From: Branchinecta lynchi
Lineage: Eukaryota > Arthropoda > Branchiopoda > Anostraca > Branchinectidae
Reading direction: 5' to 3'
DNA length: 64,000 nucleotides
NCBI GenBank assembly: GCA_023053575.1
Contig: JAKZAP010000016.1
Location: 8,614,046-8,678,045, forward strand
Part shown: one piece after another, positions 22,955 to 34,900 of the stretch
Position numbering within the stretch: position 1 is the stretch's first letter
How the letters are laid out: every line of letters begins with the position of its first letter
The notes under the pieces: generated by a model
Databases searched by the model: none
Seen by the model: only the letters and a program-made list of their open reading frames with translations
Told to the model about the DNA's origin: nothing
Program-made: the position numbers and the translations under genes

Positions 22955-22975
22955 ATGAAAGCCTATGGATTTAAG
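22955..22975 (+). CDS. FBXL20: FBXL exon 1 (probable start codon)
   Basis: ATG followed by six codons (MKAYGFK) runs straight into GTAAGT. It ends in phase 0, matching the phase-0 acceptor of exon 2, and gives a total length typical of the family. An in-frame TAA lies upstream at 22895. A TTTTATACCTTACAG acceptor-like stretch ends at 22939, so this may be a second transcribed exon with non-coding sequence upstream. The N-terminus is not conserved in this family, so homology cannot confirm it. Confidence 0.5.
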
Positions 22976-25900
22976 GTAAGTTTCTTTAAGTTTTATGCTT
23001 TCAGTTACATTTATAAATCCTTTTAATAGGAGTGATTTAGAAATTATTATATCCAGAATTGCACAAGATCTTCTACTGGAATTTATTTTAGTTCAGAACG
23101 TTGTTTCCTATGGATATTACTCCGTCCTCTTTCTCTGGACCTTATAGGTCATTTCGTAAATCTCAGGCCAGCCCCCCCCCCCTCTTTTAATGACCTCAGA
23201 GGTAATAATCGTTTGGGATTTGTCTACCAGCATGATGGATAAATTGAAAAGGACAGTCGGCTGTTCAAATCATTGTTTTTCCGTAGCTGAGTCGATCCAA
23301 CCATGGAGTAGATGAAGAAGCAGTTATAAACAAGAAATTGCCAAAGGAATTACTTCTAAGGTAAGTGACTATATAGCTAGTTTTAGACTTGCGGCCAATA
23401 ACCATCTAGGTTTATTAGTTTATGCCTTGTAGATTGCTTTCTGTTATCAGAATCGGAATTTCGGAGATTAATTTCCCCAAGGACCTGGATAAATGTGTTT
23501 TTGCAGATACATTTGAAAACTTTTGTTTTCAAATACCATAGTATGTAACATAACCGGCCTTAAGGCAGCTCTGAGGTTAAGCACCAAAATGTGAAAATAA
23601 TTGTTGCAATTGATATTCAACACAGAAACATGAAAATGAAAGATGAACTGCAAACCGTCTTTGCCCTCGATTTCGTAGGCGAAGTAGTCAGAAAACTGCC
23701 ATTTTATTCTGAAAAGCGTGTTCGGTTTGGATCGAGGTTTGGATTCAGTAGCAGATTATTGCACAAGTGAAATTGATGCTCTTTATCGCACCGAAACAAC
23801 TATGAATACTATGATCTGCATGCAGCTGGGTAACAGCCCAAGCAGTAGCGTATATTAGGCGGGGGGGGGGCGACAGGGGCGATCGCCCCCCCCCCCCGAA
23901 ATTCTTGAAAAAGGGTTTTTAATTGGAAAAACGTGTGCGAAATACGGGCGACAGCGGCGATGTTCATCCGAAATTCTTGGAAAAGGAGTTTCTTACGGAA
24001 ACAAGACCAAAGGTTTCGATGGGATCCCAAAAATTCAATATCTGATCCAGACAATTGGGTCTTGTCTTAGCCAGATCCAGTCTTCGCCAGACTCCTTGAA
24101 CATTTTTACAATTAAAATTCAGAAACAGATTAAGGCCAAATAGCTAATCACCTGAGAAAACCAAGTTCAGATTTGGATTCAACATGTGTGTTTACCCCTA
24201 TAAGTCATATCTGTTTTGACGAAAACTTCCTGCCACTTCTGCCAATTTCCCGGTTCCGGCCGAACTCCAGAACTACTTGTCCGGCGAAAAAAGAAAGCTC
24301 AAAGACGAAATCAGGGTATCTTCTTTCCCCAGTAATGAACATCTAATCAACTTCAAATAGAAATTTAGCTTATAACAAATTTTCCGATTCCAGCCGGATT
24401 CCGGTCGAACTATATGTCCGGGTAAAATACGATTGTCACACAGGGACTCAGCATCTCTTCTTACCCCTAAATCGCTTATCTAATCAACTAGAAATAAAAC
24501 TTTGACTTCCAACAGTTTTCCGGTTTTGGCCGGATTCCGGACGAACTACGTGTCCGGGTAGAAACTTGTTTTCACGTAAGTGTTCAGCATGTCTTCTTGC
24601 CCTAAATCAAACATCTAATCAACTCCAAACAAAACTTTTAATTTTGACANNNNNNNNNNNNNNNNNNNNNNNNNNNNNNNNNNNNNNNNNNNNNNNNNNN
24701 NNNNNNNNNNNNNNNNNNNNNNNNNNNNNNNNNNNNNNNNNNNNNNNNNGCACCATAGAGATATCACAAAAACGGGAAGAGCGGCAAGCACAATGGGATA
24801 ATCGATTATTTGGAAATATCAGAAAAACAAACTAACGCTTTTTAATCGGGTTTTCAAGATTATTTAAGCGAACAAGTGATGGGTAACTAGACAGTCGTAT
24901 CCTAGCCCTTTTCGGTTAAACTTTAAATCCGTGCCGGATCCGATGACACTGGGGGGAGTTGGAGGAGGGAACCGGAAATTTTGAGAAACGCTTAGAGTGG
25001 AGGGATCGGGATGAAACTTGGTGGGAAAAACAAGCACAAGTCCTAGACACGTCATTGACATAACCGGACCGGATCAGGGCACTGTGGGGGAGTTCGGGTG
25101 GGGGTCCGGATTTCTAGCGATCCAGCGAGTTCGGCATACTTCCTGATGTCCTAGGGCGATGAAACTTGGCAGGTATGTCAGGGATCCGAACAGATTGACT
25201 TGAGAACAGCCGTTTCCCCGACCCGACCATCGTGGGTGGAGTGGGTGGATGGGGAGTCCGGAATCTAGTGGCGTGCATACCTTTTGAACTGGTGATCGGA
25301 TTTGAATGAAACTTGTCTGGTGAGCTATCGCCTCGGACGTTCAGTGTCACGTCCGGGTCGGGTCCGATACTTGTGGGGATGGGGGGGGGTTGGGTGGAAA
25401 ACTCAAGAGACTGCAAAAGCAGAGGGATTGGGACGAAACTTAATGGATGGAACAAGCATTAGGCCTAGATGAAATTGACGGAGCCAGATGGTTTTGGGGC
25501 TCTGTGGGGGAGTTGGAGGGGGTTTCCTGGAATTCCGGTAGTCGTGAGTTAAAATAGTTCCAGATGTAAAACGACAACGAAACTTTGCAGGCATATTAGC
25601 GACCCGAATTATCTTGACTTAAGAACCTGACACAACATACCCCCGGAAACTTCCGTTCCTAGATCCGAGCATATTTTGGGGAGCACGAGAAGAGAAATAT
25701 GGAAATTGACTTCATAAATTGCAAACGAGTGGTCTGATTCGAGTGAAACTTTATGGGTGATACGAATCGATGGCCTCGACATGCAAAACATGCGTTCGAA
25801 CCATATGCGACCACGATTAGGGGAATTGGGGGTGGGGGGACTTTTGACATGCACAAAAACCAAACGGATGGACCGAATGAGATGCAAATTCGACAGTGCC

Positions 25901-28900
25901 GAGTTTATGCGGCATAGATTTGTTATTTGGCGTCCTGGCCGAATTCCGCCAAGGTAGGGGGGGGGGTACTGGAAACTTGCAGATAGGCTAAGCTCCAATT
26001 TCAGTAAAACTTGATGGACAGGAACAGGGAATTAAGAGATTGGGCCCGAACCGGCTCCGACAACGTTGGTGGGAGGGGGGGGGGGGTACCGGAACTTTCC
26101 AAAAATGCTCAGATTCGAGTGAAACTTGATAGATGGTATAAAAGAAGATGCTTTAGGTGGTCGATTTTTTATATTCCGAACCAGATTCGGCCACGGTAGG
26201 TTGAGATAGAGTGGGTACCGGAAATCGTGTAGCACGTCTAGGGATCAAACAAATGGATTTATTGGGATGAAAGTTTGAACAGTCATGTGCATTTGCTATA
26301 GACAATCGAGACGATGCCGGAACTGCTCAGAAATGAGTGAAACTAAATATCCTATTTCTATTTCCGAACCGCATTTTTGGGTGGCGGGTGTATTTTGTGA
26401 CGTTCTCATCTACTTTCTTGTACAGCCTACTCGTACAAGTGCCATATGAGCTCGTAGCTCTTGTTTTTATGGCACTTGAGCTTACTTACGAGAAGAGAAA
26501 TATGGAAATTGACTTCTATAAATTGCAAACGAGTGGTCTGATTCGAGTGAAACTTCATGGGTGATACGAATCGATGGCCTCGACATGTAAAACAGGCGTT
26601 CGAACCATATGCGACCACGATTAGGGGAATTGGGGGTGGGGGGACTTTTGACATGCACAACTACCAAACGGATGGACCGAATGAGATGCAAGTTCGACAG
26701 TGCCGAGTTTATGCGGCCTAGATTTGTTATTTGGCGCCCGGGCCGGATTCGGCCAAGGTAGGGGGGTACTGGAAACTTGCAGATAGGCTATGCTCCAATT
26801 TCAGTAAAACTTGATGGACAGGAACAGGGAATTAAGAGATTGGGCCCGAACCGGCTCCGACAACGTTGGTGGGAGGGGGGGGGGGGGGTACCGGAGCTTT
26901 CCAAAAATGCTCAGATTCGAGTGAAACTTGATAGATGGTATAAAAGAAGATGCTTTAGGTGGTCGATTTTTTTTATTCCGAACCAGATTCGGCCACGGTA
27001 GGTGGAGATAGAGTGAGTACTGGAAATCGTGTAGCACGTCTAGGGATCAAACAAATGGATTTATTGGGATGAAAGTTTGAACAGTCATGTGCATTTGCTA
27101 CAGACAATCGGGACGATGCCGGAACTGCTCAGAAATGAGTGAAACTAAATATCCTATTTCTATTTCCGAACCGCATTTTTGGATGGCGGGTGTATTTTGT
27201 GACGTTCTCATCTACTTTCTTGTACAGCCTACTCGTACAAGTGCCATATGAGCTCGTAGCTCTTGTTTTTTCTTTTCTGGATGATCACTACTTCTTTTTC
27301 GGAAAGAGTCAAACTGAAGCACTTTTATTCAAACAATGTTTATAACGGATACGTCAGCTCTGATTTTTCATCAGCGATATTTCGGCCCTTCTTGGCAAGG
27401 GTCCTCGTCAGGCTGTCAATCTTCTTGTTCAACTTCGGGGATTGACAGCCTGACGAGGACCCTTGCCAAGAATGGCCGAAATATCGCTGATGAAAAATCA
27501 GAGCTGACGTATCCGTTGTAAACATTGTTTGAATAAATGTTTCAAAGTCAGCTTGGGCTCAGAGAATATTTATTTGAAGCACTTTACCAACTTCCAGCTA
27601 AAAGTCTCACATTTTCTGGATTCTTCATCAACAAAGACACACGGGCAGATCCGTGCTAAGTGGCCCTTAATTTCATTTTGGATTCGAGAGACGTATTCTG
27701 ATCATAAAGGATTTCACAAAATAATTTTGCCGGCGGCGCCTTTTGTCGTAGGCTCTATTTACTGGAAGCTCGTGTCATTCCATTCGTGTTTTAGGCTTGG
27801 AATTTCGGGGCTTGGGTCACCTTAAAATCTAGATTTTTTGGCGGAAGTAATGTTTTACCCGAAAAAAGTCATAGCCTCCTCACAAAATTTCGCCTGTGGC
27901 GCTCATTTTTATTCTGTCTGATATACAGTCAGTAGGAACTGCTGTTGGGCGGCTATTGCGTTAGCTAATTCCTGTTATTACAAGTGCCGTTCATTTTAAG
28001 TTTCTGTTATTTCGCACTGTTTCCAGCATGCGATCCTGTGTTTCTTGGCTATTGTTTCCAACTGGTATGACTCTTGAGCCTTGTTGGAAATCTGTCATAT
28101 GTTCTGAGGTAGTCACCCCCCACGCCCAAGCCCTTCAAACCGCCCCTGAGCTCGTAGATACGACTAGGCTTCTTCAGACTTCAACGCTTGCAAGGTGTCG
28201 CATGTTTTATTACTACATGTGCGACAGAAAGCTAAGATGGGCGGCAGGGCGCCTGCCACCACCCTCGAGTTTTCGCTAGCGACTCCCCTGGCCGAAGCTC
28301 TCAAGGATTTCTGACAAATTAAGGTTGAGACACGTGTATTCTTGCAAATATGCGACGCTGCTTCTGCTCGGCATTTCCGCCCGCATGGCTTCTTATCATC
28401 CTCGGTCTTACTTACGTTTCTTTTCAGGGTTTTCTCGTTTTTGGACATAGTAGCTTTGTGTCGATGTGCGCAGGTTTCGCGCTACTGGCATATGCTTGCT
28501 CTTGATGGAATCAACTGGCAACGGATTGACCTGTTTTCCTTCCAGCGTGACATCGAAGTAAGTGCGAGCCACTAAGATACGAGGTGTTCATACCGTGGTT
28601 ATCTGTAATATTTACCTTCCACGATTCCTTTAAAGCATAATGGACACTTCTAATGCTTTACTTTGTATTAAATGCTTCACAAATAAACATTTACCACTTC
28701 CTTTAGAAGGCGCTACGAAAATCGGCCGTTTTCTTGTTATCCCTTGTCTTTATCTCTCTGGCATTTCGGCGATCCAAATCTCAGAAGCTGGGATATCGTG
28801 GCAGGAAATTCAAAAACTCCCAGCTATGCTTGATAGGAAAGGATATATTTGAGACATCACCAAAGTCAAGCCGCAGATGCAGTTTACCTGATTGTTCCAG

Positions 28901-31900
28901 TGTTTCATCAGAAGTTCCATGGCTTAAAGTGCCTATTCAAAGTTTTTCTTTGTGGAATAGTGTTGTGAAGCTTGATTAGCTTGCTTTATAAAATGTACCA
29001 GAATATGCAATAAGCTTATAAAAAATAACATAAGTACAAAATTCATTCAAAAACAAATAATCTATTCAAATCTGAATCATACAAGCTGATTTATGCATAA
29101 AATAAAGACCTACTAAGTATTATAAGAAACATCACTTTTATCTTTGTCCAAGCTAGTAAATTGAGCATGTACTGGCCTAAAAAACTACGCTTTGAAATAT
29201 CACAGAGAGGAAAATGTTGAAAAAGCTGCAGATCTAGGGGGTAAACATTGTTCCTAGGTTGTTACAGAGTGGGATTGAGGTAGTTTGATGTGCCCATTGA
29301 ACTTAACAGAATTTTCAGTTTTCTTATTTGTAAAATCAGAAATCACATTTGATAACTGATAGAGATGACAATAAGATTAGCTGAAAGCGCAGATGGGACT
29401 TGCAAAGGTCCGCAAGGGTGCGTAACCCCGCCCCCTCCCCTTCCAATAGCCGGGAATCGCACAATGCCACAAGTAGAGCTTATGATCATCATGCCCACCG
29501 TCCCGATCCGAGCCATCCCTCAACTTTAGCGTTCCGCAAGGTCTTGGTTTTCCCCCTAACAACGTCTCTGGCATTTGGAGCCCTCGCACTATTTACTCTT
29601 CAACTTACAGTATTTTAAAATATCTTAATACTTTAAAACTTTGCTGTGCTTTAAAAAAATAACCCACGGCGTAGGCTGTTTTAAGCCTTTTCCAAGACCC
29701 GTTGACTTTGTAGCGAAAACAGAACAATCTACATAACTAAAAACTACTCGTAGCACAACCGTCGACAGCGTGATACACAAGAAGGTAGGAAAGCACGGCA
29801 AGGGACAAAATCAGCGTGGTTTTGTTAGAGGGGTTACGATGTACCGTACGAAATTGGGGTCTCCAGCTTTAGAAACACATGGAGTGATGCATTAGTATTA
29901 TAGATAAAACAGGTCCTTTAAAAATAGTAAAATCTAGTAATAGTGTTTGTTTGGCCAGTAATCACCCGAAACAGACTATGACTTGGCTGTATAAGTTTAT
30001 TTAACTATTTTCTTCAGGGTTCGGTTGTCGAGGGCATTGCAAAGCGCTGTGGAGGCTTTCTGAAAACCCTAAGTCTGAAAGGATGCCAATCAGTTGGGGA
30101 TGCTGCTATGAAAACTTTTGCTCTCCATTGCGCCAATATTGAAGATCTTGACCTGTTCGGGTGCAAACGGATTACAGACAGGTAAGAGCTCCATGGTTTC
30201 ACTACTAAATATAGCCAAGAATAGCATGGTGTCTTTCTGTGAGGCAAGAAAATAACCGATGGCTTGGAAAAATGCTTCAGAAAGCTTTGAGTCTATTATA
30301 CAGTACCAATATTATAACAGTATTATAAATATTAAATATTCTTGAGCCCAAGCTGACTTTGAAACATATGTTAAAATAATGCATAAAACAGATATGTCAG
30401 CTACGATGCTTCGGGATATTTTGACCCTACTTGGCAAGGGTCCTCGTCAGGCTGTCAATCTGCAGGGTCAACGTCGGGGAAAGAAAAAAACTGCAAATTT
30501 GATTGATTGCAGGTTTGTTTTCTTCTCCGAAGTTGACACTGAAGATTGACAGCCTGACGAGGACCCTTGGCAAGAATTGCCGAAACATCACTGACAAAGT
30601 ACCGTAGCTAAAATATCCGCTTTATGCATTATTAGAATTATAAATATTATAACTTATGTTCCAATATTAACATATTAACGTATAACGTATTATAACATAA
30701 TACGTTATTAACCGTCATCATCGGGGGCACTCGTACAAGCTTACAAAGTCAAGATTCCACAAGGACGTTTTTAAGTGGGGTTTTGGCAACAGAATTGTTG
30801 ATCCTTGGAACAGCCTTACGGAAGATGCGGTTAATGCTGAATCGATCAATAGTCAATAGTCATCAATAGTGCATTTTTGATGAGATTTTTAACTCTGATC
30901 AGTTCGACTACTCAAAATTTCTTAGAGTTATTTAGAGGCGAAAGCCTTTTCTCTTGCTTTGTATTAACATAGCCCAATATCATAGCATACCAGGTTAACT
31001 GTGACGTGTTTATCAAAATATTACAGACACGCACAGCCTCTTGCTGTTGGTCATAAACCCAGAAACTTGTCATTCTGACCAACGTGCTCCTCGAGAGCAA
31101 TAAGAGGATGCCTGATTCGCCTCGATAAAAGTCAAACATGTCAAATGCAAAGCAAAAGACTAGCGCCGTTTGGGTAAATAACAAGACCAAAGGTTTGGAT
31201 AGGATCCCCAAAATTTAATATTTGATCCAGATAATTGCGTCTTGTATATATCCCGTCTTCCCCTTGAAAATTTTTACCATTAAAATTTAAACACACATTA
31301 ATGCAATTGCTAGTCGCCTGAGAAAATCAAGTTCAGGTATGGATATGTTTGTTTACCCATATACGTCATATCTACTTTGACGAAGTTGATCTTCCTGCCT
31401 TACTTCTGCCAAATATCCGGTTTCGGCCGGATTCCGGGTGGACTACTTGTCCGGCAAAAAACTAAAGCTCAAAACGAATTCATCATATCTCCTTACCCCT
31501 GTATCGAACCTCTAACCAACTTTAGATAAACTTAAACTTTTAACGAATTCTCCGGTTTCGGCCGGATTCGGGGTGAACTATATGCCCGGGTAAAAAATGA
31601 TTGTCATATACGGATTCAGCATGTCTTCTTACCCCTAAATCGAACATTTAATCAACTTCAAATAAAGTTTTTACTTTTAACAAATTTTCCGTTTTTCCGG
31701 ATTACGGACGAATTGATTGTCCGGCGAATAAATAAGTTTCAGTTACGGATTCAGATGGCTCTTTACCTCTAGATCGACAATCTCATTGGCTTTTAAACCA
31801 TTTTTGTTCGTCCCTTCATTTGAAACCCTATTAACTGGGGTGTCCAGGGTTAACAGGAGCGGTTCCCAGCTTGGTGAACGTAAACTTCCGCCGGGGTCAG

Positions 31901-34900
31901 AGACCTAATATGGCAGCGTAGGCCGGACGAGCGGATCTTCGAATGCGGGATATACTACATCCCTAATGTGTGGTATAGGACGGGATAAGACGAACACAAC
32001 TAACTATATTGAAGATAACATTAACTCTACATAATTACTGCTTAAACACTTGTACATAAAATATAAACTTATCTTTTGATCTGCTCTGGTCACGGCAACG
32101 AAGGAAGAGGGTGGATATCGGTCTTGTCTGGTCTATATCCTTCTGTCGCGCGCCAAAAACCTCCGCGCCGCCCCGGAAGCAAGGATGTTACTTTGTCCAG
32201 CGGAACCCCCAAAGCTGCTGGACGCGCGCTGGAACATTCTTCCTTCCGGAGAAACCAATCCCATATATAGCAACCTAACAACCCCACCCCTAATATGGTG
32301 CTACAGCTCATCTATGAACTTGATTTGTACTTTATGTGACTCAATGAACCCACATACCAAGTTTGAAGAAAATGTCTCTACCCCTTCGAGAGTCATCGTG
32401 CTGACGGACGGACAGACGGGCAACTTTTACGAAGTCATAGGTGTCCCTCCAGTTACGTTTTGGGATCCCAAAAATTGCTCAAAGAGTTATCTCGGAAATG
32501 ATGGCTAATGGAACAATTAGGGATGAAGGGTGAATAAGTAATACAGGTACGACAGGTCCTTTAATAACAAGACCAAAGGTTTCAATGGGATCCCAACAGT
32601 TTAATATTTATGGACTTCTTGATTTCTTGTCAGCTTATTGTGTCTTCATTCTTCTTTTCTTCTTTTTTGGGATCCCAAAACGTAAGTGACGGGATACCTA
32701 TGACATCGCAAAAGTTGTCCGTCCGTCTGTAAGCACGATAACTCTCGAAGGGAATGAGATATTTTGATGAAACTTGATGTGTGGATTCGTTGGGTCGTCG
32801 GACCAGTCAAGTTCGTAGATGGGCTTTGTAGCCCTACATTTAGGGGTGGGGGAGGGGTTTCAATTAAGGGGCAAACATAATATTTTGAAACAGCTAATGT
32901 GATAGTCGATTATGGGGTATAGTCGATTATACATGCTGAACACGATGGTGAAAAACCATTTTGTCATCGAACAAGTAGTTCGCCCGGAATCCGGCCAAAA
33001 CCGGAAAGTTTGTTAAAATTAAAAGTTTTAGTTGAAGTTGATTATATGTTCGATTTAGGGCAAGAAGACATGCTGAAGACTTGTGTGAAAACAATTTTCT
33101 ATCCGGATATGTAGTTCGCCCGGAATCCGGCCAAAACCGGAAAATTGGTAGAAGTTAAAGTTTTATTTCTAGTTGATTAGATAACCGATTTAGGGGTGCG
33201 AAGAGATGCTGAATCCGAGTTCATTTTTTAGCTTTCTTTTTTTCGCCGGACAATTAGTTCTGGAGATTGGCCGAAATCGGGAAATTGGCGGTAGTGGCAG
33301 GAAGTTTTTCTCAGATAATTAGCTATTTGGCCTTAATCTGTTTCTGAATTTTAATTGTAAAAATGTTCAAGGAGTCTGGCGATGACTGGATCTGGCTAAG
33401 ACAAGACCCAATTGTCTGGATCAGATATTCAATTTTTGGGATCCCATCGAAACCTTTGGTCTTGTTTTCTCTCCTTCTTTTTTCTTTCTTTTTTTATTTC
33501 TTTGATTTGTTTCCCTTAAGTCTATATGAATAAGCCCCGCCCATTGCCAGGCCTTATGGTGGGGCCAAAACAGTTAATGGTGTTTTTTTATTTTTATGAA
33601 TAAACTGAACTGAACTGAACCCAGACAATCGAATCTTTAACATTTTGCTACTTATCCCATACTCCACCGATTGAATATGTGCAGATTTTTTTTTTTACCG
33701 TTTGGAGTTTTTGGCAACTTACAACCAAACAACTAATCAGATGAGAAAACCCAGTTCAAAAATGGATTGAGCAAGGATTTTTACTCTAGTATCTCATATC
33801 TAATCGACTTCAGAAATGTCCTTTACTTTGGTTAAATTCTTGGTTTAGCAGCAGTTCCGGCGACCTGCATGCATAGTAAAATAGCTACTAACATTAAGAG
33901 GAGAACCTTTCAAGACAAATGTCCGTGTTTTGACCAATTTTGCCAGCTTGTCTGTCAAGGAAATAAAGTCCAGAATTCGGTTCAGCAGGTCTCCTTACCC
34001 CGATACCTAATCTCTGATCGACTTTAGGAACAACTCCAGCAACTGTCCGGCAAGAAAGCGAAGCTCTGATATCGAATCAGCGGGCCCCCTTACCCCTGAA
34101 ACGACGCGTTAGCTTATCTCATTAGCTTCTTAAATATTATTTTGTACCCTTAATTCGAAACCAGCTCCTCTGCCACTAAATATAGGGCTACAGGACCCAT
34201 CTACGAACTTGGCCTTTACTTTGTCACTGCGTCCTCATACGAAGTTTGAATAGCATACCCCCTTCGACCCCCCTGACACGACAGACTGCCGTGACTAAAC
34301 CCAAAGAATACGTACGCTAGGTGTAAATAGTCGTTGATTAAACCCAAAAAACATTCGAGCGTTGCGTTATACACGCGACGAGTATCGTCGCTGACGCGCA
34401 GAGCTTTTGCCTGTATGGATAAAGGGGTAGGGTAGGGACTGGGATAGCCACCTGGTTTTTCCGAAAATTGGTCGACAATTTGATTAAATTTTTCACAAGA
34501 GAGTTGTCGAATGCATTCTGCCCTTTTGAAACAGTAAATGACGGTTGAGAATTAGGAGATAACTAAACTGATCGCATACACTTTTGTTTATCTTTAGTAT
34601 GTTCGACAGTTGCAACAGCACGTCCCTCACCCTATATCGACTATAGCGTTGGGTTTTAAAATTCATGCTAAATTTCCGGATTTCGGGCGAACTACTTGTC
34701 CGGCGAAAAGATTATTTTCATATTCAGATCAGCATGTCCTTTTACCCCAGAATCGAACCACTAATCAAATCCAGATTCAGCTTTTAGTTTTTATAAATTT
34801 TCCGTTTTTGCCCCATTCCGGGTTAACTACTTGTCCACCGAGAAAATAACTTTCATATTCGGATTCACCATGTCTCCTTGCCCATAAATCTTACTCATTA

